A stretch of DNA of 64,000 nt from Chelydra serpentina (GCA_037349315.1 JBAIAC010000023.1:40411501-40475500); one strand, 5' to 3'; shown: positions 33,201 to 48,200, counted from the first letter of the stretch. Program-made: numbers and translations. Notes: generated from the letters alone by a model not told the origin.

Positions 33201-36200
33201 GTTCTGCATTGAAACCGAGCCTCAAATGTACCACAGTACACTTGTTGCAAAGTGTGATGCCAGAGAAGTGTTTGCATAGCTCTTTTATTCTGAGAAGAAG
33301 ATGGGATGTTCATTTCCTCTTATCCATGCAGAGGGTCATGAAGACATGTGCCTCCTCTTGTCCTGGGGGGTGTGTGTGTGTGTGTCCTCTTCATTGGCTC
33401 TCATAAGTAGTGGGAGCTGCAAAATAAGTGGAGTGCTGAGTAATGACACTGGCCTCCTTTTGTCAAGTGCTTTGAGATCCATAGATGGAAAAATGGTATG
33501 TAAGAACTAGGTGGTGATATGTATGTATTTTTTAATTAGTCACCAGGTTCTCATGCTTCCAGGCAGGGCTGCAGCTGCACCAGACCAGACTTGCATCTGA
33601 GTGTGTCTTTCAAGTTCTGGTTTCTGTATTTCTCCATGTGCTAAAAACTGCTTTTAAGAAGCAGCAGTTTTGCACATCCTACTTAGTAAATTGAGATCAG
33701 CAAAATGTTCACTTTGTCTCCTAAATAAGACCTTTCATGAGCGAAAGGATGGTGTATGAGCCATTGCACAGCCAAGACCCCAGAGGCAACTGGTGGGTGT
33801 CATGTCAATCCCGGGTTGCTCTCCAATCCTGTGTGTGTGAAGATTGTGTAATTCTGTCCTAGGGAGTTCCCACTCGTATGCTCTTACTCCATTTCCTCCC
33901 AGGGCCTGGCACTGTGGACACCAATCTTCTGTCAAAAGAAGGCTGAAAGGGCTATTCCTAAATCTATAGGGATGGCTGGTAGGGGGTGGGTATAGTATTT
34001 GCTGAGTGAGTTGCTCCTTTCACAAAAGCTAAGGGTATCCTGCTCGCAGCACTACCAGATCTTGGCTGCGTGGACAAAAAGATTCTTTATAAGAACAACA
34101 TTGTATTTATCTCAAACAGGATTCCTGAAATATTAACTCCCAGTGTCCTGTCATACAGGTAAGACTAATCCCCAAGGTTTCCTGCTACCTCATGGAGGCA
34201 TTGTCATAGAAACTTGGATCTGTGAAAAGTGTTTTGGGAACCTAAAAATTAAAAGAAATATAATTCCAATGAAAATCTTATTGAACCAAGGTGGATAAGT
34301 GTCTGTAATAATGAATTAGACATGTGCTTTTGCCACACTGGATTTTTAAAAGCCATGTTGTAGAAGAGACCTTAATATTCTATTTTGTAAGGTGAGTTAA
34401 ACACTTCACTTTGCTCCTATATAAGGAGATGCTGTGCTAATTAGCACCATTGTACTTCACAATGTTTAATTTCCAGATGAATATTGCTGCTCTCTGGAGC
34501 TAACAAATATAAAGGTAGTTGCAGGGTTCCACAAACAATGATTTTACTGATGCTAAAAAGCCAACATGTTTTACCAGATTAAATATATACTGGATGTTTC
34601 CAAACATCCCATTAATATCTCACTAGAATTTTAATACACCAGTTAGTATCCTTTGTTCTCAAACTTCTTAATCATACTTTAAAGTATATCAGAAAGATTG
34701 CATTGCTTATCTTTCCTTAGCTGGGACCTTACTGGAGGTTGTGTCCATGAAATCCACTGCAAAAAGAGACCCGTTCCAAAGAATGGAAAGAATTTTACAT
34801 TCCAGAAAAGCTTTAAGGGCTATGGTAGGAAGCAATTTATCAGGAAGGCCTAAAAACCAAAAGCATTTTGGAATAGTGATGTGGAATACTCCTGGAAATT
34901 CCTGTATTTGAGGTATCAGTTAATAATCTTAAAGCAATGATGAAGGGTGTGTGTGTGTGTAAAAGAAATATATGCTAAAACACCGTAATTTATCTCCACC
35001 CTGCCCCAACACTCTGCTCAGGCTTAGGGTACACAGCAGCTGGGAGTGTACTTCCCAGTGTGGATAGACCGACACTAGCTTCGCTTCAGTTAGCGTGTTA
35101 AAAATAGGATGACCAGGCATCCTGATATTAGGGACTTTGTCCTTTATAGGCAACCTATTTATCCCCCATCCTGGTCCCATTTGCATTGGTCACCCTAGTT
35201 TAAAAATAGCAGCGTGATAGTGGCTTGGGCCAGCCACCCTAGTATATACCCAGAGGGTGGGGTGGGTTTGTATTCACGTGGCTAGCCTGAGCCACGGCTG
35301 CCACAGTCACTCTGCTACCTGTAGTATGCTAACTCGAGAAGAGCTAGTGTGCGTCTGACCCATGCTGGGAGGCATGCTTCCAGTTGCCACGCGGACAGAC
35401 CCTTAGGCTCTTTGCCACAGGACCTGGATGTGACCGCCTCTCAAACATGGCGCGCACACTGGTGGTTGGTGCTGCACCCACATTGATTTATTTCTGATCA
35501 GAGTGACTCATCAGTAGAACCTGCTAAAAATATGCAGGTAAAATCCATGTTGCCCAAGTTGGAATGGGTGTAGCCCTATTCCCTCTCCAACCTTTTCCCA
35601 TTCTCCCCATTCCAACCCAGGATTCCTTCCTGAATGCTTTGTTGGGTGAATACAGTTTGGCTAGGTAGGCGTGTTTGCATGCCTTGCACTGAACATCTGT
35701 AAGGCTTAAAGGTCTCAAGAGGGTTGGGATTCAGCACCACATTTTTAGGTCCTGAAACAGACAAAGGTCCTACCTACACTAGGGAAACTCCTAAAATTTC
35801 TCATTGTTGCTGACACCCATTCACTTCCACCATTGGGCTGGTCAGTAGTATTGGGAGCCTGAGTGTAGACTGGCCACTGGCTGTTGCCAGCCAAAGCGTT
35901 CTCAGTTAGATCTACTTTGACCATAATGCTGATCAGCAATCAGCACAATTGCTATTAGACATTAGCAAGACTCCTATTACATACGCTATGAGCTCTACAA
36001 ATGAATTTAACTGAGAGGAGATTCAGGTGCTCCGGGGGGGGAGTGGGGGGGGGGGGCGGGATGACCAAAATCTGTGGAAAATACTGATACACACATTTTC
36101 CAGATAATCTGTTAAATACTCAATCACTCTTTAAAACAGTCTCTGTTCCCATGTAGTCAGTGGACTCAAATGGGCTTTAGAATTTGTTCTGAGCTGACAT

Positions 36201-39200
36201 TTTTTATATCTGAAGATGTTCCTATGTGACTTTATTTGTAGATGATGTTTGAAACGAATCCTGGTGGATTAGCTGTAGACACAGGGTGAAACACCATTGG
36301 CACCATTTATCAAGATGACATACTTGGCACATAGTTCTGAATTTGTTTGCTTAATCGCCGCCCAAGTGAGCAGATCCATCAACATTTGGCTGTGGTGGAG
36401 GCGATATACAGGGGCACAATAAATGTGGCTGTGTTTACATGCGTGCTTTTTGAAAACTTGTTGATGATAGCAGTCTGTTCTGCTACTTTTACAACTGTGC
36501 TCACCAGCTTGAGACATTTGTTTGCACATGTAAAATCTCTCACCACATTGGAGTGTATCTCTGTGCGTTAACTTGAAGCGTTTTGCAAGTTCAGATATAA
36601 ACTGTTCTAGTATTTGGCAGTTTTACCTTCTCTTTATTAAGTAGAGTAGAAGTCTAATTCTGGTCATTGTCTCATAGTTCAGTTTACTACAGCTAGGGTG
36701 ACCAGATGTCCCGATTTTTATAGAGACAGTCCCGATTTTTGGGTCTTTTTCTTATATAGGCTCCTATTGCCTCCCCACCACCTATCCCGATTTTTCACAT
36801 TTGCTGTGTGGTCACCCTAACTACAGCTAACATAGAAGAAAAACTGCATACAAAGTACACAGTCCCCAAAACCTGCCGTCAGAAATCTTAGACTTCACGT
36901 CCCATACTGTAATTAAACTTCTGGGTGTTGGAAATTAATGAATGAATTTGTTTTCATTGTGCACTTGGAGATTCTGGGACTGGAAGGAACCATTCATTTA
37001 ATCAAAGCATGCAGTAGGATACTGGGGGATCCAAGGGTATGTCTACCTGCAGTTAAACACTCAAGGATGGCCCATGTTAGGTGGTTCAGGCTGTGGGGCT
37101 GTAAAATTGCGGCATAGACATTTTGGGCTTGGACTGAGGATCGCAGATGCCCAGGGCTCAGACTCCAGCCTGAGCCCAATATCTACACTTCAGTTTTTCA
37201 GTCCAAGATCTGCAAGCCCCAGTCAGCTGCAGGTGTTTAATTGCAGTGTATACATACCCTAAGAGGTTATAAGGGCGTTAATAATTTTCGTCCATTAGTG
37301 GAAAAACACTCATTCTTAAAAAACCCATCATTGCTTCTGCCAGGCACTTAGCCTACACCTCATGTATTGGAGGAGAAATTCCACTTTTATGCTGTTTCTG
37401 ATCTGCTAATGCTGAGAGTAAATTGCTGCAGTATAGGAATGCTGATCCAGCAATTCCTTCTGCTGGATTCTCATTGCTTCATGAACCTGTGCCTATGTCC
37501 TGTAAACAGAGGGAGCAGCATATTGACTAGAGGAAGTGGATTGGTTCTGCCATTATGGTAGTTGCATATGCCGTGCTGTCTTGCTATAGGAGGCAGGGGA
37601 GAAGAGACAGAGCAGAGCAGGAACAGTTAGTCAGTGAAAGTGAGGTACAGAGACAGACAATGGGAAGTATTTTGGGGTGTATCCTACAGTGGGAGACCAA
37701 GAAGATGAACTCTGAAGGAATAACTTGGAGAGGATTCTAAAAATCCAGTTTATGTCCACTTTTCTCTGTAGTTTGACTGCTCTGTAGTGGAGCTTCTGCA
37801 CTACTGTGAGGAACTGGATTACAGTTCATTTATTAGAACTTCAGTTCTTACTAGTACAAACATGCACAGAAGAAGTCTGCCACTGACCGTGCGTGTTTGG
37901 GGAGGAGAGAAAGTGGTTTCTGCGGTCAAGAGGAAGAAAATGGAAGATAAGAATACCATCTGTTTTCTTCAGCATTTTTATTCTTAAAGCTCTGAGCATT
38001 CCTCTCCCCTCTCAGAGAACTATCCTACCCGCCTCTGAGCAGTTACACTAACCTAGGAGGATCTGCGGTGTGAATCTCTAAGGCAGGGGTGGCCAATCTG
38101 AGCCTGAGAAGGAGCCAGAATTTACCAATGTACATTGCCAAAGAGCCACAGTAATATGTCAGCAGTCCCCCATCCGCTGCCAGCAGCCCCCACCAATTAG
38201 TGCCTACTCCCCCCTACCCATGCAATCAGCTGTTTCATGTGTGCAGGAGGCTATGGGTGGGGAAGGGGTGGAGTGGGGGCAGAGTAGGGGGTTGAGCAGT
38301 GAGCACCCCCCAGCACATTGGAAAGTTAACATCTATAGCTCCAGCCCTAGAATCAGTGCCTAGGTAAGGAGCTGCATATTAACCTCTGAAGAGCCCCATG
38401 CGGCTCAGGAGCCGCAGGTTGGCCACCCCTGCTCTAAGGCATAGGCAAGTGGGGAATGAGGGCAAGATTATTCAGTTTAGATATTTGTATTGGCTCAACA
38501 AAAACATGCACCAGGCGAAGACGCACCAACCCCCACCTTTCTGGATACTCATGCACTCACCTGTCATATGATACATGGACACAACAGGCTTTAAGAAGCA
38601 TGAAGTAAAACATTAAAAAAAAATGTCCCTTAAAAATACCAGGGATATCAACGCTGGCTTTGCTTGAGGACTTCCTGGATGTCTTGAGTGTGTTTTCTGG
38701 GAGTGCTCTCGTCTTTGATTGCAGCATTCGAACTCCTTCATGTTCATTAGAGACGTTCGCTCTCAAAAATGTTCGCTGCTCATTAAGTTTAAGTAGATCT
38801 TAACAAAAACAAATTCCCTAAAGGCCATCCCCTGAAGTGCTCAACATTGACTCTTGACTTGTTTGTGACCGTAGAGCTAATGAACTGAGAACACTATCTT
38901 CTAGTGTAGATTTAAAAAAAATAAAAAGATCGGAAACTCTCAGGCCTTCTAAACTCTTCATAAAAATGCGTTCATAGTAGGTCACTATTAAGTCCATAGT
39001 ATGTCTCTAAAAAGAGTTTAAGCCTATTATGAGGTGTGGGGTGGGTTTTGTTTTGTTTTTGTTTGGAAGCAGATCGATAATTACCCCTTGCCTCCCCACA
39101 TGACATAGAGCTTCAGCTGGAAAGGGAATGGATCCAACTCACACAGTTGAAGGCCAAAATTCCCCCACAGTACTGCTCAAGCAAAGAAGACATTGCATCT

Positions 39201-42200
39201 GATCTGTCTCTTCCCGAGGTAGATAGCTCAGTGTAGGCTCAAATGAGGTTATTCACAAAATAAGGAGAATTTGTTATAATGGGGGAAGAAATTGATTCTG
39301 TAACAGAGTCTAGACAGCTAGTTTACACAGATTATCCATGGCTTGGAATAGGTCTGCTGTTTGGGTCTTTACAGCTGCTATTCTACAGATAAAGAAACTC
39401 CTTTCCCTTCATCTGAACCACAGCATAAGACACTGATGCATGTGGTCAGACTTGCTGCTAGTCTTCTGCCTAGCAGTGAGTGCTCTGTGGCCCCCCCCCC
39501 CCATTCTAATTTACTTTTTAAAAGCTTTTTAGCTGTTCTTACTGTGCCAAGTCTTCTCACATGGCCTCTGGTTCTAACACAGAGCTGGAGTGTGTGCCCT
39601 ACATATAGTGAAGAATCCTATCCAACCAGTGCCTCCAGCGTTTTCGCAACTGTCAGCCACATTCGTTTGAGCTACAGACGCAATTGGACAAGGCAGAAAC
39701 TTTCATACTTTAATTGCAGGAATGTTGTAGGTACCTTAGGTAAGGGCTGTTATCTGTGGTAGATGATGTGATCCACTTTATTCTGGAGCAGTAGTTCTCA
39801 AACTTTTTTTTTTTTTCATGGACCACTTGAAAATTGCTGAGGGTCTCGGTGGACCATGTAATGATCTTTCCAAATGTTGTTTGTACCATTAGCTAACTAT
39901 CGTAAAGCACTTTGGATAAAAGCACTATATTAAAAAAACCTGCATGGCTCCACTAATTAGGTGGGTGGCCCTTCATTCTCTTGTGTGCGACTGCCCAGGC
40001 GCGCACTTTAGAGGGAACTATCTGCGGAGCTCGGTCCGCAGTTCAGTTTGATAATCTCTGTTTTGGAATGTTTACTTCTGAGACCATTTCCAGCGTCCTG
40101 CAGTGAAGAGCTGATCCATCTTTCTCGCGTTCCAGTGAGAAAAACTTCATTAATAGTGTCATGCTGTCTAGAGTAGCTCACAACTGAGTGCCCATCTCAG
40201 ATCTGACTATCAGAAAACCGAGCAGCCCCCCCAAACTGGATCTATATTCTATAATTAGATTTCACCAAGGCAGTAACAAATGTGTACGCCTGGATTACTA
40301 TACTAGTCTTACCATGGAGTCACAAACTGTTCTTAGGGTCTCCAGCACATCTTGGTGCCCAGACAAACTACACTTTGTGATGGAAAGGTTATGAAAACCA
40401 AAAATCACCTTACGTTATATAACCTATAGGATTAACCTGCTTTCTTGCATGTGTGTGTATATATATGTGTATATATATGTATATATATATGTGTATGTAA
40501 AATATCTTTTCTTATAGTTTAATATAAATCTATAAACCTGTTACAATAAACCAAATACTTAAAGTAAGTTTGGCTGTAATGCAAGGGACTACCGGCCATA
40601 TCCTGTACGTTGAGCTAAGGCAAAGTTAGCATGTCTATGTCTGGGACCTTTTACCCAGATAGCAAAGTTGGCTTGCATACGTCTCTGAGCTTTCACCCAG
40701 ATAGCAAAGTCAACACCCACACATATGTCTAAGACCTTTCACCTAGATAAATAGATAATGGTAAAATGGCATAGGGGGTTTCCAAGTCTCCCTCAGGCTT
40801 AATAGGTACACACCACAAGGAAAGAACCAAAATAACCAGGAGAACAAAAATAACGTGTGTATGATCTAATGTCATTAATATGTATGTACCTGTCATCAAT
40901 ATGTACAGACATACTAGCCTATGGAGTAAGTGTACCCTAACATTTTTGTGGGTGGATGTGACGAAGTAGGACTGTTGTTAAGGTTTCCCTGAATACTGTG
41001 TGGGTGCCTCGGTTTCCCCTATGCGGTGCTTGAGTATCTAGGTGGTGGGACAACGGTGCATGATTGTTACAAAGCCCTAGAAGGCAGAGGCCTGGACACA
41101 GAGAATGGCCCTGTCTCCTGGCAAGAGATGGCTCGGCCCCTCCCCGGCAAAGGTATGAGCTGAAGGTGTTGGAACAAAGGGATCAGGTGACCTCCTGGCC
41201 CGGGAAGGAGAAAGGGGGAGGAGGGGCTGGTGAGTTTCAGTTTGGAGCTGGCTTGGGAAGAGGAGGGGAGGGGGGCAGACAGGGTCTGGCCTCCCTGCCC
41301 CGTTTGAAGCTGTGGGGTGAAATGCAGGGAGCCCCAGGCTGGGGTCTAAGCTCCCTGCCCCCCGGAAGGACCCGAATGAGGGGTCCTGGATGTACTGACA
41401 AGCTCTGGTTGGACTGTGTTCCTGGCATCTCTAATAAACCTTCTGTTCTACTGGCTGGCTGAGACTCCCAGTGAATCCGGGGAAGAGGGGTGCAGGGCCG
41501 GACTCCCCTATACTCCGTGACAGTGAGGAATGAAGTTTGGGCATAGGAGGAAGGATTTCAGGCACCTGTGCCTTATGAAAGAGGTAACCCACCTTGCTAG
41601 AGTAGACTAGTAGGCTGTACTTGTTTTTCTTGAACTTTCTAAGTTCCAAGGGGACTAGATTAAGCTTGGTTTCCCTAAGCTTTTGTTCTTAGTTTTGTTT
41701 ATTAGGTTTTAAGTTTACGTTAGTTAAGTAAACTCTAACTTGGCTTCGATAGCTCTTAGCTCTAGCTTCTTCTAAGCATTGCACCTCTCACTCAAGTATT
41801 GAGGAACCTGAACCGCCAGAGGCGAGCTGGTCCTGTGTCTCTCACCACCAGGTTATCAAGGAAGGGTGTGAGTATATTAAAGTAGTATAAGGGCCCTACC
41901 GTCAATCAAACCCTAACCCCGCCCACCTGTCACCGGAAGTCCCACCCCAGGGGGGTATTACTGCCGGGGTCTAGGCAGCCACCTGACCGGAAGCAATGTG
42001 TGTCATGTGACCCCCCCCTAAGCCCCGCCCCTTGACCCCATAGCCCCCGCCCACCTGTTACCAGAAGTCCCGCCCCAGGGGGGGTATTACTTCTGGTAAC
42101 AGGTGGGCGGGGACTATGGGGTCAAGGGGCGGGGCTTAAGGGGGGATCACATGACACACATTGCTTCCGGTCAGGTGGCCGCCTTGACCCCGGAAGTAAT

Positions 42201-45200
42201 ACCCCCCCCCCCGGGGGCGGGACTTCCGGTAACAGGTGGGCGGGGGCTATGGGGTCAAGGGGCGGGGCTTAAGGGGGGGGGTCACATGACACACATTGCT
42301 TCCGGTCAGGTGGCCGCCTTGATCCCGGAAGTAATACCCCCTGGGGCGGGACTTCCGGTGACCGGTGGGCAGGGGCTATGGGGTCAACGGGCGGGGCTTA
42401 AGGGGTCAAGGGGCGGGGTTAGGGTTTGATTGACGGTAGGGCCCTTATACTACTTATTAACCAAAGCTTTGTAGCATATAATACCATATGTATCTTTTGA
42501 ATAGCAGTACAGTAATACAATTGTAACTTTGTAACTCTGATTATTTTACCATTTAATTACTACTTCATTTATCTTAATAAAGTCTTTAAGGCTATATCTG
42601 TCTGTGTGAGCTTCCTGTCATACCCCCGAAGGTCCTTTGTAAATTCTGTGGAGCCTGATTCGGGACAAGAACCTTATTATCTTCTGATCAAACAGATTGG
42701 TGAGCCTAAAACCCATACTATCCAAATTTAATATTATTAACCTCCTAAATCAGGCAACAATTGGGTTACTCCCAATCCCAAAGGATCGGCCACTTACCCC
42801 AGGTCAATGGATACTCTCAATCTTGTGCCAAAAACAATGCTGGCAGCCAATTTCTCTAATAAACTAACTTAAAGGTTTATTAGATAAGAAAACAAAATGA
42901 GTTAGTGAGAGGGTAAAGCAGGTAAAATACATTAACAGGTGAGTCCAAGGTTGTAAATCCAAAGTGATAGCAGAGATGTAGTGATCTGCTAGTTTTTTCT
43001 AAGAGTCTCAGTTACCCAAAATAACCTTTGGGGATCTCTGTCTGGACACTTTCAGAGAGCATTCCAGATGCAAAACAGCTCAGAGAGACAGGATCATTCC
43101 CTGGATTCAAAGCTATCTGGCAAGTGTTTTCATCACAGCATGGGCTTTTCCTTTGATTAAACGCACACTGGGTCTGTGTGGATTTCGCACTGTCAAACCC
43201 AATGACCCATGCTTTGAAGTTAGCATTCATCTTCATTTATAATTCCAAAGCTCCAATCCCACGTGATGGGCAATCCAATTACAGAGAAATACACAATGTG
43301 TTTAGTTACAGCAATCCAAACAATCTTTCATTAGTTTTCATGAAGCTTACACATAAAATAAATTCCATCTTAACACTAACATACTTTTGATCTAGGTTTA
43401 GTAAAGTACAGGATATATGTAATGTGATCATAAACAGATTATAGGCAAGTGAAGACAAGAACAAACATTTCTTTGATATTCACACACAAGTGAATTGACC
43501 TATGGATTTGATTTGAGCTGGCCTGTTGGCATCACAAATAGGACTGTCAGATTGCATGGCGAAGCACTCCATTTTGAAAATGCAGGTTGTTCTGTGTACA
43601 AACTTAACTCTTCCTCTTTGCCCATGTGTATTATTGCCACATTCTTTAGTTACACAGTCACACGCTACTACTCAAATACAATGCATCAGCCCTTACACAA
43701 CCGCCAAGGTTTTCGCTGGTTTGCAGGTAAACCGGCACACACAGCACAGCCTCCTTTAGCTGCATCTCTCAAGTTTAGCAAAAAATCTAATCTGTATGTC
43801 CATCTTGGTGACTTCCTTTTCTCCTGGAGGCTAATAACTTAGTCAAATCAAACCACTTTCCTGCAGAACAGGCAGGAGTACTGCTGCTCAGTGAGAGATG
43901 TTACCATACCAAATTGAAATGTTCAGCCCACAGCGATTTCGACAATAGAGTGGTACAAAAGAGTTACTAGCTTTCTTGTATAACCGGATAAACACTCTCT
44001 CTCTCTCTCTGCCAAAAAATGGCCGAACTGATTTTGCTCAAACTTGCAAGGGTAGCGAATCCAGCCAGATATGCCATGAAATTTCAGCCTGGAAACTGAA
44101 AGTTGATGGAAAATTGGGTTACAATGGAAACCGTTATGCAACCTTAACTATAGTTGCTGCTCTCCTACTATGGTATGTCCTAGTGGTTAAGTTTAAATAT
44201 TAAAACTCGATCCACGCAAGTTGTTGGAGGAGACATAGAATGGAAATGTTTAGTTTCAGAGCCAAGATGTAGCTTCAAATGCAGTTTTGGGGGTTGCTCC
44301 ATAAAATAAAATGCTTCCCACCAGTAATCTGTGATTGGGAAAGGAGCTGGTCCACATCTTCTTTCCTCAACCATTTTTTTTTTTTTTTTTTTAAAGACCT
44401 GGAATTTAAAAAATATACTCATCTGTGAGGCCTGTGTATTTCTTTGTATCCATGTAGCATAAATTAGTGATATAGTGAATAGTTTTGTTATGGATAAGTC
44501 TAGTGTCAAATGTTTATTAAAAAAAATTCCACCTGTCTCTGATTATGTATGTAGTGGCTAGGGCCTAGGTATGTATTTATACTTGTGGTTTAAACACCCC
44601 ATAGAAAGCAGTTAATATTTAAAGGCCATTTCTAAACACTGAACTCATGATAAAAACTGGTCAGACATATTACAGCTTTAACTCATTCCTGATTCCTAGC
44701 TAGTATGATGTGAAAAATCATTTGTTTGTAGACTCCTGCGGTACCTATGTATAGAGTGGGTGTGTTAACCTTAACCTGCATTTACATGTTCTTAGTTTAA
44801 CACTGGATGTGTATGGTTTTGTAGTGTAAGCTTCCACTTAGCCTGGCTCAGAAAATGAGCAACCACATGTAGGAAGAGGCTTTGTGTAGTGATGGTGATC
44901 CCCAAATCGCGTGTACTGGCAGTGTGTGGGATTATAGAGGGTGATTGGATTTTCAATAGCTGTGTCTCGGGGGAGCTTCAAGGCAAATCAGAGCATTTTT
45001 CTCAAAAGTTAATCACTTCTAAAGTCACTCGCTTGGGTAGAAAAGTCACATTTGTCTCTGAATTGAGATGGGTGGTGGTACAGGAAGGAGCTGTTTTATA
45101 TTTCTCCTGCAATGGAACATCTGAAACTAGAAGGGACCATGAAATTTTCATGCACTCTTCCACTATATGTCACTGGCAAGGAAGTGAAGTTAAAAGCTGT

Positions 45201-48200
45201 GTAACCAAAGCTGCATCTGTCAGAGGAATTGCAGGTTATGTGACTGCTGTAATGCCTAGGACAAAACAAATCAAGGAATGAAAGTCTGTCTCCTCCCTTT
45301 TCATGCATACACATTAGGTGAATGTGTTTCTGTGAACTACCAAAAACATGGAAACATTAAACTCACACCCATTTTGTGAATGTATTGTGGGTTGATGGGG
45401 GAGTACAGTATATGTTGCTTGAGTCACTAAATCGGAAGGGGGAAGCAGAGGGAGGAAATTGGAAACAGATTATTTTAAAAGTACCTCCCCTTTTTCCCAC
45501 TGAGGCACTTGGAAGTGGGCTATACCGCACATTGATGTTTTTACAAATATATAATTAAATACAAAGTATGCAATGAGCCCGTTGAAACCATCCTGTTTTT
45601 ATAGCTCCGGCATAGATACTCAAAAGAAAATTGGCAGGGAGGTGTGAGAACAGACTGGTGGAGATGTAAGCTTGCACAGTCTGGACAAAGAAGTAAATCC
45701 AAGCAGAGGAAAAAGTGCAGCATTAATCATGTTAGAAAAATGTAATTGAAACACTTCCCTGCCCTTAGGCAAAACAAACTAATGTTGGTTTTAAACCATA
45801 GCCAAGTAAGGAAGTGGGCAGTAGGAGCTTCTGTTAGTATCCTACACTTGAAGCACTATTCGTCCCAGAGTGCATTTAGAGTGCAAACTGGGCTGATTAC
45901 CCTGACTAGTACTGGCAGATGAACCATCCCATTCTGTTCCTTGCAGTATATGCTGCTCTGCCTGTGCACTTAATCCTGAGCCACAGACCTGCTGTTAGTC
46001 CTTGTTTGACTCCTCTTATTTGCACTCCTGATGCAGGAGTGAGCACACGTAGATGTCTGTGCTTTTGTGTGAGAACTGGTTCAGGGGAATGCTGCTCTTA
46101 CCAATTCTCGTTTCTCGTAAAAAAACGCTGCTTGATGTAGCCTTGGTCCTGAAAAAATAAGGGAATTGCATTCAGCAGAATATCTGCTTCTTCCTGTTAC
46201 CCTGGAGCTGCCCTGGGGACAAATGAATTTAACTGACTATACTTGTAAACTATTCAGATAAAACCTCATCCATTCCCAATCTCTTAACTGCAAAGATCCC
46301 AGAAGGATTCTATACACAGACTAGTTCTCCATTTTGGCCAGGCAATTTCCCCCTCACCCCTTCCCCCAACTTCTTTCTAACTTTTGGGGTAGCATGTCTA
46401 TTTGGGGTTTTATATACATTTAATCACAGCAAACTTTCTTCTCAAGCAATGTATATATCAGGGATTCTGAAACTTCTTACTAAGGCAACCCACCAACTGC
46501 ATTTTTTTTTTTTTGGTGACCCGCCACTACATCTATGCACCGTCTGCCCCGGCCCTGCAACCCCAATCCAAGCCTGGTGTGCAGGGAAGGCCCAGGATGG
46601 GTTTTGGAGAGCAAGCCTCCCCTACACTCACCCTCCAGCAGTGGCTCCTGTTCCAGCCCCTCTGAGGGTTGTGACTTGGTGCCCGGCTGTCCCAAACCTG
46701 AGTGGTGCTGTGACTCCATCCACTAGGTCGGGAGTGGGGAGAGGATTTCTGGGCTGGGCTTCCCCAGCACATAGGGGGAATGGGCCAGTGGGGCTATCCT
46801 GGGGAACCACATGGGGCAGGAGCTCTCTCACATCTAGAGGTGAAGAAGGGATCAGGCTGGGTTTCCCAAACCCACCACCTGGATCCAGTGGTTCATCCCC
46901 TCTGAATCCCTCCCTCCCTCCCTTTCTGGGAAAACAGCCTTTTCCTGCTGCCAACTTAATGTTATTAGTCCTGTAGTTCACCTGGTAGCAGTCTGTGCTG
47001 CGGTGTTGAAGGTTCAGGTTTCCAAACTTGATGATTCATTTTGAGGGGTGATGTCTTATTACAGTTGCATGTAATATAATTAAAAACCAAAACATTCCCC
47101 TCCCTGGGAAATGACATAAAAGTTACCTTCAATATTTTTTGGCTGCAAAGTTGGGAAATGCTAGTAGAAAGGGTAAGTGTGCAACCTTAATTTGTCTCCC
47201 TTGTGCATATAGATTGATACATTCCTTAATTATGTGATGACATATTATCACAGGTCCCACCTTGCTCAAGTCACAGGATGGAGCGGCAAAAGGCAACTAT
47301 AAACCTGTCGTTTCCTAACTTTTGAGTGCTTGACTTTGCACTCTAGATGTGCTTTTAATGTATTTGTATTTTAACATGCTATAACCCCCAATGCTGCTTT
47401 AGCAAGATAGTGAATTGGAAAAAGAGTGTCAGGAATTGCCCCATTTATTGGCATGCATGCCCACAACTTGGATGTCATTGAATCCAGTAGATATGAGCTG
47501 AAGCCTGTTATTTCATGTATTTGCTGATGTACATGCTAGTTTACTTACCAAGTAAAATGAAAAGAAACCTGTGCTGCAAGGGGAGATCAGCATACTGTCA
47601 GTGCTGAACAAATGATAATATAAACTGAGTTCAGAAGTCTAGGACAACTAAATTTGATATTAACTAAAAACAATGCTAAGTCTGTACCATCAATGCACAG
47701 CAACAATCAGTATATGTGTGTTGTAGATGCTTCATTTCACTGTGGCCGTGTCTACACTGGCAGAGTTATAGTGCCGGCAGGTACAGCGCCGCTCAGAGAG
47801 CGCTGAAGGGAAACCGCTGTTGTGTGTTCACACTGTCAGCTGCCTGAGCAAAAGCGTGTTCACACTTGTGGCACTTGCAGCAGCATTCGAAGCGGTGCAC
47901 TCTGGGCAGCTATCCCACAGAGCATCTCTTCCTCTTCTTCCGCTAAGAGTAGTGGAAAGGCGGAGGGGATTGTGGGATATCCTAGGTTCTGCCCAATGCC
48001 CCGTGCTGCATTGCTTCGCATCCCAGCAATCCCTGTGCTTCAGTCCATATTTGATGCCATCTTTCAACGGTTTGTGTACTGCGCGCTCTGTATCTACGGT
48101 CTGCAGGAATGGATCCCACACTGTTGACCAATATGCTGCTCGCTCTGACTAACATGTCACGAGTGGCAGTGGAGTTATTCCTTAAACTACAAAGGCAAGA

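Larger units (their letters stand above)
40573..42695 (+). mobile_element. LTR block with two later insertions
   Basis: Sequence beginning near TGTAATGCAAGGGACTACC resumes after 41522 and again after 42455, and ends near TCTGATCAAACA. It carries an AATAAA signal in TCTTAATAAAGTC (about 42576) and three tandem ~42-bp units at 40622-40752. A separate solo LTR (40957-41522) and a foldback element (41880-42455) interrupt it. Read as an endogenous-retrovirus LTR without coding genes. The outer limits are approximate because I found no clean target duplication. Confidence 0.45.

Noticed and set aside
40622..40752. CRISPR array
   Set aside because: Three imperfect contiguous units inside an LTR of a vertebrate genome; no spacer structure.
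42103..42429. 108-codon frame with internally repeated protein sequence
   Set aside because: The protein repeat simply mirrors the ~130-bp DNA unit of the foldback element.
46449..46976. 175-codon open frame with Pro/Gly/Ser-rich product
   Set aside because: G+C-rich repeat-like sequence with overlapping frames on the other strand; no domain and no splice context.
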